Assembly (NCBI GenBank): GCA_948144175.1
Contig: CANXME010001997.1
Location: 310,001-374,000, forward strand
Length of the DNA: 64,000 bases
Direction: 5' to 3'
Source: Closterium sp. NIES-65
Lineage: Eukaryota; Streptophyta; Zygnematophyceae; Desmidiales; Closteriaceae
A program made the translations under genes and the position numbers. The notes beneath the pieces are model-generated. The model made no database searches and was not told where the DNA came from. It saw nothing but the letters and a program-made list of their open reading frames with translations. Shown piece after piece: positions 11,801-35,920 of the stretch (the stretch's first letter is position 1; each line of letters opens with the position of its first letter).

Positions 11801-13381
11801 GAAGGCGGAGAGGTGGGCAGGGAGGACGGTGTGTGGAAGCACGGGGAGAGCAGATAAGTAATGGTGGTGCGGGTATCCTAGGCAGGTATGGTGGTACAGA
11901 GAAGGACGGGGGATGCAGTGGTGATGGCTTAAAGGAGGTGGAAGAGGAGAGAGAGGAGGGAGAGGAGGGAGAGAAAGAGGAGAAGGAGCGCTGTGCCCTC
12001 TGCAGTCCTCCGCACAGCTCTGCCTCGTTACAGTTACCTTCGTTACAGTCACACCCTGATCAGCTGCTTCCACGATCGATCGTGTCAACCCCCATCAGCT
12101 TCCAGGCAGCTTCCTTCCTGTCCCACGGCCATGTGCTGTATGGGATGGACGGCACAGGAGACCTGACACGTCATGCCAACGTGGCAGCCTTTGCTGCTGA
12201 CGTCATCAGGGGCAGCCACGTGGACGCAGGTTTGAACAGTTCAGCAGACTGCCAGGCTGGCAAGTCAGCGATGGAGGGAGAGGGGGCAATGGAGGGAGGG
12301 GCGGCAGTGGTGACAGCGGACGGGGGGTTGGACAGTTCAGTGGATTGGGATCGACAGGAGGCCATGCATGCCCGCCTTATCTTTTGCCAAGTGCATGCTG
12401 CACTCAAGCTGCTGGTGAGCCTTATGTTAGCTCAATTGTCCTCTTGTGGTGTGGTGGTGGGTCATGGTGGAGGCCATGCACTGCCGCCTTGTCTTCTGCC
12501 AAGTGCACGCCTCTCTCAAGTTGCTGGTGAGAGCAGGTAACTCATTGCCATGCCTTGTTCACTGCTGGCAACTCATTGTAATTGGTTGGTCTGTCCAAAT
12601 TGAGCTGGATGGTACGACCATGTGGTTGGTTAACCAACAATGGCCATTGTTTCTCTGGTTGGCCATTGTTGGTTCATCAACCCTTTAGAAGCGTCTCTCT
12701 TTCCTCTCTTGCTGCTTCTGTTCCCTCCACCTCGTTCCCCTTCTTGTCCCCTGTGTTCCCCCCCCAACTCTCTCCCACCAGGCGCCAGGCGGCACGTTCG
12801 TGCTCAAGCTGCTGGGCGGATCGCTGCTCTCAACAGCGTCTCTCCTCGCCCTGCTCGCCCTCTCCTTCCGCTCCATCCATCTCGTCCGCCTGCGCTCCTC
12901 CCGAGCCTGCAACGCCGAACGTTACGTGGTGGCTCGGGGATTCAAGGGGAGAAATGCAAATTCTACAGCCTCCCCCATTTCCTCCACCAACCCAACTCCT
13001 GCGCCCACCTCTCCCTCCTCCCCCTCTCTCTCCCACATTCTCCTCGACTTTAACCGCATATCACTCCAGTGGGAATCCCTCCCTCCTCCCCTCTCCCCGC
13101 TCCTCGCCCCCGCCCTCACTCTCCCCCTCTCCGACTCCTTCCTCCGCGCCCTCCTCTCCTTCGAGGCATGCATGCAGCAGCAGCAGGCGCAGGCCATGGG
13201 GCGCGCGCTGCTGATAGGGGAGCAGCTTGTAGAGGGGATACCGAGAGGGCCGGCGAGGAAGAGCAAGTGTTACAGGAAGAGGAGGGTGCTGTGGAGGGAG
13301 GAGGAGGAGATGAGGAGGAGAGGGTGTGTGCTGGCCAAGGGGCTTGGATTGGGAGTGAAAGAGGGCATGGCGTGTGTGTGA
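8812..13381 (+). CDS. CMTR2-type cap 2'-O-methyltransferase
   Basis: Methylates the 2'-O of the second transcribed nucleotide of capped mRNA (cap2). Exons: about 8812-9633, 10015-12414, 12782-13381; all junctions are phase 0. Markers match CMTR2/adrift enzymes: LARILSTL-side helices then FFKMVEMTRLFRLL; the SAM-binding motif HLCEGPGGFIQAVQLLL (about 10402-10452); HLWFGITLRG; LYGMDGTGDLTRHANV (cf. FGPDNTGDI); VTADGGLDSSVDW; HARLIFCQVHAALKLL; then APGGTFVLKLLGG with the catalytic lysine and HLVRLRSSRACNAERYVVARGFKG. The middle exon has a Gly/Ser/Gln/Pro-rich insert of some 500 residues between the SAM motif and the NTGD-like motif, including 15-base repeats at 11266-11370 and 12-15-base repeats at 11626-11715. 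The N-terminus is uncertain: ATGs at 8812, 8959 and 9043 are all possible. Copies of both downstream exon ends trail the gene. Confidence 0.82.
9650..9765 (+). repeat. Short tandem repeat in CMTR2 intron 1
   Basis: About seven imperfect copies of an 18-base unit of the type GCCGTGAATGGTTAAA lie just after the exon 1 donor. Confidence 0.75.
12462..12537 (+). repeat. Copy of CMTR2 exon 2 end with donor site
   Basis: The last 20 or so codons of exon 2 (EAMHARLIFCQVHAALKLL) recur as EAMHCRLVFCQVHASLKLL, again followed by GGTGAG. The copy sits in intron 2 and gives a second, possibly usable, 5' splice site. Confidence 0.8.
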
Positions 13382-13916
13382 GAAATCGTGAGAGAAATTT
13401 CGACCAAGGGCCAAGGGACTTGGATTGGGAGTGAAAGAGGGCCTGGCGTGGGTTTGATTAGTGTTGTGTGTAGCCTGTATGTATGTATTTCAGCAGTAGT
13501 AGCAGCAGCAGCAGCAGTAGTAGCAGCCGCACCAAGTAGGGCATGGAGCGGTGCGTATATGGTAACAGCTTGTCAAGAGGATGCGGGTGAGGAGCAAGTG
13601 TTTTGGCTTATAGGAAGAGGAGGGTGGCTTGGAGGGAGGAGGGGGAGTTGAGGAGGGGGTGTGTGCTGGCCAGAGGCTTGGCTTGGGTGTGAAAGAGGGC
13701 ATGGAGTGTGAGTGTGTGTGTGTGAATAGTGCAGTGTGTATTTAGTGTGTATGTATATTAGTAACAGCAGCCGCAGGCAGCATAGGTCATGGCTTCAGCA
13801 TTGCTTGTATGGTTCCAGCTTGTAGAGGGGATGCGGAGTAGCCGGTGCTACATCAAGAGGAGGCTGTTGTGGAGGGTGGAGAGGAAGATATGTGGAGGGT
13901 GTGTGTGCTCGCTCGC

Positions 13917-13936
13917 CTTTTGAGCCGACTCAAAAG
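13917..13936. repeat. Palindrome at duplication junction
   Basis: CTTTTGAGCCGACTCAAAAG, one mismatched central pair. It joins two tandem copies of the CMTR2 3' end. Confidence 0.85.
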
Positions 13937-14032
13937 TCAGGGGATACGGAGGAGTAGCTGGTGCTACATCAAGAGGAGGCTATAGTGGAGGGTGGAGAGG
14001 AAGATATGTGGAGGGTGTGTGTGCTCGCTTGC

Positions 14033-14051
14033 CTTTGAGCCGACTCAAAAG
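14033..14051. repeat. Palindrome at duplication junction
   Basis: Same palindrome as at 13917, repeated about 115 bases on with the tandem unit, joining the next two copies of the CMTR2 3' end. Confidence 0.85.
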
Positions 14052-14456
14052 TCAGGGGATACGGAGGAGTAGCCGGTGCTACATCAAGAGGCGGTTGTTG
14101 TGGAGGGTGGAGAGGGAGACAAGGAGGGGGCGTGTGCTCGCCAAGAGCCTTTGCTTGGATGCGAAAGAGGGCGTGGGAATGTGTGATTTGTCTTTTACGT
14201 GTGTACTAGTCTCTGTTTATTTACTAGCTTGTGAAGGAGGAGGTTATGGAGCAAGCTTGGTGTAGAGTGCAGCTTTGTGCAACGTGTCAATTGTAAATTG
14301 CATTTGTGGTATGTGTAGCAGCAGTAGCCAACAGATGGCAAAGAGGCGAAGGTTTATAAATTAGCAGCACATTATAGGGTTGTTATTTGTGAGTTGTTTG
14401 TTTCCCGAGCAGGGTAGTGAAGATGCTTCATGTATGCGAAGTGACAATCCTAGCAC

Positions 14457-14462
14457 AATAAA
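14457..14462 (+). terminator. Possible poly(A) signal of CMTR2
   Basis: AATAAA followed by an A-run at the end of the stretch of 3' duplicates. It fits a long 3' UTR for the methyltransferase mRNA. Confidence 0.4.
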
Positions 14463-14479
14463 AAAGATAGATTAGCAAT

Positions 14480-15025
14480 TTAGCATGTAGAGGAAGCTGT
14501 ATGTAACGAGGATTTCCTCCTCCATCCCCACCTCCTCTGCCGCCGCCACCACCACCACCACCACCACTACCACCACCTCCACCTCCCCTGCGCCAGGAGA
14601 GCACATCCGTCTGTTCAGGGGAAAAGTCGAGACTCGAGTATCTGAGTCTCGTAAACTTGGATCAGCTCGGAGCGCTTCTCCCCACTCGTGTTTCACCGCT
14701 GAAACTGTTCTCGCTCATTCCGCATTGGAATTACAGAAGCGAGAAAGAGCAAGGCTGCCTCTGCGTCAACAGTTCGTGTGACTTTCGCTGACACGGCTTC
14801 AAATCGTTTGAGAGGAGAATTAGCCGAGCCATTTCTGTGGTAACCCGATGTTAGCGAAACGGCTCATGTGGTAACCTGATGGTACAGGCCGTCTTGCTTT
14901 TTGAGGCGTCGTTGAGGCGGACCTAAAATTTTGAGAAGCGACTTTTCTGAGTCGAGTCGATCATCACACCATCCGTCACCAGACTCCGTTCGCGAGCGTC
15001 GCCAGCGCCGTTCGCGATCTTCGCG
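14480..15025. other. Intergenic, nothing recognised
   Basis: Contains an imperfect CCACCA trinucleotide run at about 14538-14585 and presumably the L11 promoter. No gene is supported. Confidence 0.5.
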
Positions 15026-16689
15026 ATGGCGAGTCAGAAAACAGTGACGACGGTGATCCGGCTGGTGATCAACGCGGGCCAGGCGAAGCCCGCGCCGCCC
15101 GTGGGGCCGGCACTGGGGCAGCACGGGCTGAACCTCATGGCGTTCTGTAAAGACTTCAACGCGCGCACGCAACACATCAAACCAGACGTCCCCGTTCCCG
15201 CGCTGATTACTGCATACTCGGTGAGTCTCCATGCTGCTTGCTGCGGCCAGCACGGGCTGCTGTGAACTTCATGGCGTTCTGCAAGGACCTCAACGTGCGC
15301 ACGCAACACATCAAACCGGACGTTCCCGTTCCCGCTCTCATCACCGCATACTCGGTGAGTGTCAACGCAAGTCAACGCAAGTCAGCGCGTCGTGTCGTTG
15401 ACTCTAGACTGGTTGAATGTTTCTGAGCTGGTCGGTGGCGGTTCCAGGCCCCGCGTGGGGCCGGGCCGGCGCTGGGGCAGCACGGGCTGGACCTGATGGC
15501 TCCGCATGGCGTTGTGAAGACTTCAATGCGCGCACGCAGCACATCAAACCAGACGTCCCGATTATTGCAAGGATTGCGCTGGGACAGCACGGGCTGGACC
15601 TGATGGCTCCGCGTGGCGTTGTGAAGACTTCAATGCGCACACGCAGCACATGAAACCAGATGTCTGTGCACTGCACTCACCGAGTTGATCCCTGCACTGA
15701 TTACTGCATACTCGGTGAGTGTCTGTCTGTGCTGTGCTGCATGCGGGTTGCCCTAAACCTCATGGCGTCTTGCAAGGATTTCAACTCGCGCACACAACAC
15801 ATCGAACGCCATGAGGTTGAGTTCAAACATCAATATGCAACACATCGAACCGGACATCCCCATTCCCGCGCTCATCCGCCGCGTACTCCTCGGTGAGTGG
15901 TCATGCTGCATGATAATCTCTTCGCCGCTCAGTACCGTATTTGTGTGCAGTAAGTGTGTCACCGCGCTCATCCCCCGCGTACTCCTCGGTGAGTGTTCCT
16001 GCTAGTTGACACCGAACTGGACATCCCCATTCCCGCTCTCATCACAGAGGAGTACTCCTCGGTGAGTCTTGGTGCTGCTGCTTCCATCCGAAACATCCCC
16101 TGCCTTTCCTTATCACTGCGTGAAACTGGTGCTGTTCAGTCCACTGCCTGCCCTTATCACCACGTGATTGCTGCGAGTCAGCACCTCCCTTATCTTCTTC
16201 ATCAGGATTCGCTCATATGACTTCATAATGCTCCCCTACCCTCCCTCTCCCCCTCACCCCACCCACACACCCACTTCCCTCCTCTTCACCTCCCTTATCT
16301 TCTTCATCAGGGCGCTCATCTGACTTCATACCCTCCCCTCTCCTTCTTGGCCCTCCACACCCACTCCACTTCCCGCCCTCTTCTTCGCCCCCTCCCCCCT
16401 GCGGTCCTCCTGTCACCAGGATCGCTCGTTTGATTTCATTATCAAGTCGCCGCCCACGTCCTACTTCCTGAAGCGGGCGGCGGGGCTGTCTCTGGGCGGA
16501 GGGGAGGCGGGGCATAAAATGGTCGGCGAGGTGTCCTTAAAGCACGTGTATGAGATCGCCAAGATCAAGCAGCAGGACCCCGGGTGCAGCTACATTCCTC
16601 TCGAATCCATCTGTCGATCAATTATAGGAACAGCTAGGTCCATGGGCATCCAGGTGAAGAAATCTCTTGAAGTCCCCAGCAGTACCTAA
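15026..16689 (+). CDS. Mitochondrial ribosomal protein L11
   Basis: Protein of the mitoribosomal large subunit stalk base, binding the GTPase-associated rRNA. Exon 1 is 15026-15220 (donor TCG|GTGAGT) and exon 2 16420-16689 (acceptor CACCAG); the join is phase 0 and gives 154 residues, the plant length. Family sequence is plain: [28 protein letters not shown], then [38 protein letters not shown] and [17 protein letters not shown]. The 1.2-kb intron is largely built of decayed copies of exon 1, most with the donor, and of the exon 2 start. Two further copies of the exon 2 end follow the stop codon. The [13 protein letters not shown] form favours the mitochondrial over the plastid protein. Confidence 0.93.
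15246..16070 (+). repeat. Decaying tandem copies of L11 exon 1
   Basis: Segments matching parts of exon 1 (AACxTCATGGCGTTCTGCAA, CGCACGCAACACATC, CCCGCGCTGATTAC) recur at about 15265-15360, 15446-15560, 15575-15660, 15685-15720, 15750-15895, 15960-16000 and 16015-16065. Several keep CTCGGTGAGT, the authentic donor, at their 3' edge. Divergence grows irregularly, as if copies arose at different times. Confidence 0.85.
16186..16335 (+). repeat. Copies of the L11 exon 2 acceptor
   Basis: Two segments (about 16186-16230 and 16288-16335) repeat a pyrimidine tract, CAGG and a GCTCATxTGACTTCAT string that resembles the start of the real exon 2 (16418 onward). Confidence 0.6.
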
Positions 16690-16784
16690 TTGGATCAGTT
16701 TGGATATGGTTGGCACGGGTTTGCTTTTTCTCAGAAACGGTGCGCGTCTGTGGTGTTTCAAACAACAGGGTGTTCTAAGTCAGG

Positions 16785-17160
16785 AATCAGGATCAAGCTG
16801 CAGGACCCCGGGTGCAGCTACTTTCCCATCGAATCCATCTGCCGTTTGATCATTGGCACAGCTAGGTCCATGGGGATTCAGGTTAAGAAATCACTAGAGG
16901 TCCCCAGCACTAGCAGCTGAGTGGATTAGGTTTGATATACCGAAGTCGGTTCAGTTTCTATCCTTAACGACGGTGTGGTGGTGTGGTGCTTGCAAACAGC
17001 GACTTCTAGGCCAGGATCAAGCAGCAGAACCACGGGTGCAGCTACATCCCTCTAGTCCTTCTGTAGATGGATCATCTCATCAGCACGGCTAGGTCCTTGG
17101 GGATTTAGGTTAAAATAGCAATAGAGGTCCCTACCCTAGCAGCACCAGCTGATTGAGTAG
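16785..17160 (+). repeat. Copies of L11 exon 2 end after the stop
   Basis: The block from ATCAAGCTGCAGGACCCCGG to the stop recurs at about 16790-16920 with few changes and again, more decayed, at about 17010-17160. They lie between L11 and the convergent SNU13 gene. Confidence 0.85.
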
Positions 17161-17415
17161 GTTGAATTGGGTTGAATTCAGTTCTGGCAACCCTGGGTTG
17201 GCTTGGGTGTTGTCTCCTTACAAGCCTAAATTTCATTTTACAACTTTCCAATAGAAGTTAAGGACCTCAATTTCATTCATCTGAGAAGAATATTCACGCA
17301 AGCAATGCAGAGGTCCAGGCTGTACCCTATTTGCAGCTTCTCAAATGAGAAGCTTCTCAATGGCGTCCTGCAGGATAAACAAACAAGAAAACAAAACAAA
17401 AACATCGGATATTAA

Positions 17416-18751
17416 CTAAACCCTCTTCAGCTGGTCAGGAAATATACACCTAACACATGTGTGTGCGCGCACAGGAAATCGGTCGATCAGAAGATTGGCA
17501 AATGGACGAAATGAGGAAGCTTTGCTGACCTCGAGGTTTTGGATCTGCGATTTGAGCTGGCTGCCCTCGTTGGACGTCACGGAGCATGCGATCGCAGGCC
17601 GCGACACACCGCACGCGCGCGCAGAGGTGGTTTTTGAGTCGACTCAAAAATCACCCTGGGAATACCGAATGATGCAGTATTGATTACCGTACCTTGAGGT
17701 TTTGGATCTGCGATTTGAGCTGGCTGCCCTCGTTGGACGTCACGGAGCACGCGATCACGGGCCGCGACACGCCGCACGCGCGCCCCAGAGCCTCCCGCGA
17801 CGGCACGAACACGTACGGCACGTTCTGCATCGCAGAGGAAGCGGGAGGGCGCGGGGCGTGGGGTAGAGGCGTCGGGTAAGGGTGGAGAGGAGGGGGGGGA
17901 AGGGGGTGGAGGGGGAGGGGGGAGGATGGGAGAGGGAGGTAGCAAGAAGCAGCACCAAAAAACAAATCAGACATGAAGACGAGACAGGCGCGAGAAGCGC
18001 GAGAAGCGCGACAAACGCAAGAGACGCACCTTGTCCTCGGCGAGCAGCGGCAGGTGCAGCAGAATCTCGAGGGGCTCCGCGTCGGCCGCCATGACGACGA
18101 ACTCCGAAATGCCGCGGTTCAGCGTCTTGGTCGCTGCGCGCGCGGGGAAAGACGGGAAGAGCGAGATACGTAAAACCCGGGGACACGTGAAGACGGTGGG
18201 AGGGGAAGGTGGGGGAACGGGAGCGGGGAGGGCGAAGGAGGGGGAGAGAGGGGGGAGGTGGGAGGAGAGGGGGGTAGAGGAACGGACAGATGGCAACCCG
18301 GCGCTGATCACTCTAAGCGCACAGATGCTAGAAACGTAAAGCCTTGAAGGCTTTAAACCCTTGGAGACGCATGTCCTACGACCAGCATAGACGGGTGCAG
18401 CTCTGCACCTGAGGAGGAGACGAAGGGGGGTCATGTCACCGAACTCACCTTCATTCGCTCCCTTGCGAAGCTGCTTGTAGTTAGAAGCCTGCTGTACAAT
18501 ATCGAGGATGGTGATGGTCAGCTGCGCATCAGCCAAAGGGTAAGCCTTCGGATTCACAGCCTCAGAGCCCTGCGAAAAGAACAGGACGAAGACGGTAAGG
18601 CCGCAGAGAAAAAACCCACCAATGATTGTTGCTTTGTCCTTAGGCCTATGTTTTGAGAACACGAGCAAAACATGTGAAGATCGAGGCATTTCGAACTGTA
18701 CAGGACTGTAAAACGTAAGAACGATAAGAGGACGAAGAGGCTACTCACCAT
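17416..18751 (-). CDS. SNU13: SNU13 / 15.5K snRNP and snoRNP protein
   Basis: L7Ae-family kink-turn RNA-binding protein of the U4/U6.U5 tri-snRNP and of box C/D snoRNPs. Exons: 18751-18749 (ATG only), 18569-18449, 18133-18030, 17824-17693 and probably 17430-17416. All internal junctions keep frame. The first four exons give 120 residues: [79 protein letters not shown] and [20 protein letters not shown], nearly identical to plant SNU13. The last few codons are uncertain: the usual DAIEKLLI-like end is not found, and the best continuation gives LKRV and stop. A truncated copy of exon 4 lies at about 17510-17620 between exon 4 and this end. Confidence 0.9.
17510..17620 (-). repeat. Truncated copy of SNU13 exon 4
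   Basis: Repeats the 3' two thirds of exon 4 ([27 protein letters not shown]). It breaks off on its 5' side within CGCGCGCG and is followed directly by a palindrome, then by intron and the intact exon. Confidence 0.85.
17626..17655. repeat. Palindrome at duplication junction
   Basis: 30 bases, one mismatch: GGTGG arm, TTTTTGAGTCGACTCAAAAA core (17631-17650), TCACC arm. It marks the broken edge of the SNU13 exon 4 copy. Confidence 0.9.
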
Positions 18752-20630
18752 GGCTAATCCCTGGCCGTGACCCGGGGAAACTAGGTTCAAATGGTGGCGG
18801 GAACTAAAGACCAGAAACTCGGGTAACACCTAAGGCTTTGGCGAGGCGAGAGGCCGAAGTACTGAAGAGGTTTCGGTGGGGAATAGAAATGGCAATTGGC
18901 AATTGGGGAGAGCTTCGAGAAAGCAAAATCGGCCCCACTATCGAAATGCTGACTATATCGAAGGGAGTCTTGTTGAATTCGTAGAATTTCCTGTGTAGCT
19001 ATTTGACCAGTTTAATCTATGCGTGTCTATTTCTTGCGAAGTGTAGCGTAACATTCAGGCGGTTGCGAACGCCTGGCAGCCTGACTTGGAGCAATGAAAC
19101 CAAGCTGGATTCGCCGGGCCGCTCTGACAACAAACGGCCACTGCTGGCAAGCTTCCTGGGGGTTATCCCATTTCCAAACCTCACTCCCGCCACTCGCCGT
19201 TCGTCTTCCCAACCAAAAGACACCACCGGACAGCTACGGAAAGTATACCGTACCGAACCCCCCTGTGCCTGGGCAGGTCAGGCACAATTATGCTCCCTGG
19301 TGTACCAAGCCTGCGGAGGTTCGGGTTCCGGTGACATGATGAGCCTGTCGAACCTGTACACACCCACACCTCCAAGTTCTCTCCCCCAGTTGACCAACCT
19401 AAAGAACTCCAAGCACAGACCATGAAGTCTAGTTCCAGTCTTCATTTTTACGAGTCCTAGACCAGATGATCTTGCAGGAACGTATGTCATCATTCCATCA
19501 GGAGCCTCGCCACTCTTTATTATCGATGATATCAGAGCGTTTGATGGTTTGGAAGACCCAAACTGGAAGATAAGAACCATTGTATCAGCTTCTGCCAATT
19601 TTGGCCGTGGCGTTTTCCCAGTCTGAAGCACGATGCTGTTTGCCTCGTCGAAATGGTGGAATCCCATGCTAGTTTACTCACCTCTCTGGTCTTTCTAGTT
19701 AGACAAGCTATTTATTAGCCTTCTCTGTAGTTCTGGCATGTTCGCTGCCTCTTTACATCAACAACATACCCCATACATCAGCAGCAGCAGTCATGGTCGC
19801 TCCTTCGTCAGTCCTCAGTCTGAAAATGATTCGCAACGCGACATGGGCCAGGCAGAAGCAGGACGAGCCGTCGCCAACCCCGTCTGCTCGCCCGGAACGC
19901 ATGCTGTACGCCTCTTTGCTACCCTTACTCTTGAGATGCCTCTAAGTTCTACCTCCAGTCATAGTTTCAAGACTCTGTGAACTTCCCCGCCTCTCTTACT
20001 GTGAACGCGCGTCGTGATCCCGGAATTTGTCCTGACGTTTGATCGCTCGTACCGCTTTCGACAATTCGCGTTCTGCTTCCCCGAACTTTTCGAAAGCCAG
20101 TTAGATACCAGCCTTGACCATTCGCGTTCTGTTTGTTTTTCTTTTCTTTTCTTTTCGGAAGCCAGAAAGGTACCAGCCGATACTAGAAATTCCATTGTCC
20201 AGCTTTTCCTGTGTGCTCTAAGTGCATGACCTGAAGTTTTGTGTTGTATTAGTCAGCGCGTACTGCAACCACAGAAATGACAGATTTTTGAGTCGACTCA
20301 GAAGCCACCAGATGGGACGTCTTATGTTGCATTCTGGTCGCCTGAACTCATTTGCCGTGCATAAGTCGGCAAGCTTAGAAGCTGAGTCATTGTGATCGGC
20401 ATGTGCAAAGGCCCGTGTGAGCGCGTGTGTGCGTTCGAGCATTCGAGCATGCTTTTCGCCTACACACGCGCCACACCGCGGGTTTGTCACGGATGTGTGT
20501 GCTTCTTCATGCTGCTGCTCATGGTGTGATGGCACGATGGTATGATGGTCTGATGGCACAATGGTATGATGGGACGATGGTATGACGATATGATGGTATG
20601 GTGCGATGCTGTTGCTCTGCCATGCATCAG
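18752..20630. other. Region between SNU13 and the TBC gene
   Basis: Presumably holds the SNU13 promoter and the unidentified first exon(s) of the TBC gene. Small open frames at 19003-19425 and 19738-19980 have no family-like sequence. From 20517 to 20608 lies a degenerate GATGGTAT repeat. Confidence 0.4.
20285..20304. repeat. Palindrome, context unclear
   Basis: TTTTTGAGTCGACTCAGAAG with two arm mismatches. I could not find a duplicated neighbour for this one. Confidence 0.75.
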
Positions 20631-35334
<14,704 letters not shown>

Positions 35335-35920
35335 CGAAAAGACTGGAACTGTGCAAGCAATGTGGAAGTATTTATGAGATGTTACGATTTTCTATTTTGC
35401 CTTCAACCTCCCTAATTTTTTTGTGGGCTACGGCTCGGAACTTCAGTCTTATCCCAATAACGCGGATGCTCCTCACGAGCCCCCGACTCTGTGTGCACTG
35501 AAGATGTTCTGCGCCGATTTGTTGCGCCATTCAGCGCTTTCACTTTCCCCCGACGCCCCATTCACCGCCAGCTTTCGCTGAATCTGGACCACCCTCGCAG
35601 GCTGCTGTACAAGAGTTTCGCTTGTTACCACTTTGAATATCGCCTACGCAGGCTGTTGTACACACACAAAAATTCGCCTGCGCGAAGATCGTGGAGACAC
35701 TGCTTGCAGAAGGGGGGAAATCCAATTTCAGAAGGGTTGAGCTAGGCCCCACGTTTTCACGTTCTATCCGAGAAGAAAGGAATTCGGAGTTGCAGATTCT
35801 CGAGAGCCGGTCTATTGGGGAGATCCTCCTTCGCCTTGTTCGCACGCGCGCAGGACCTCTCTCGTCACTCTCACTCTACGTCTGCGCGCCACCGCCGCCG
35901 CCGCCCCGGCAATCGCTGCC
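35335..35920. other. Between TBC and DsbA-like genes
   Basis: Presumed TBC 3' UTR and promoter of the next gene. No further gene is supported. Confidence 0.5.

Larger units (their letters stand above)
13382..14200 (+). repeat. Tandem decaying copies of CMTR2 3' coding end
   Basis: Downstream of the stop, parts of the last coding segment (CYRKRRVLWR...GCVLAKGLGLGVKEG) recur at about 13400-13460, 13580-13710, 13820-13916, 13945-14032 and 14060-14180. The two middle copies stop at the same point and are each followed by the palindrome TTTTGAGCCGACTCAAAA. They probably lie in the 3' UTR. Confidence 0.8.
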
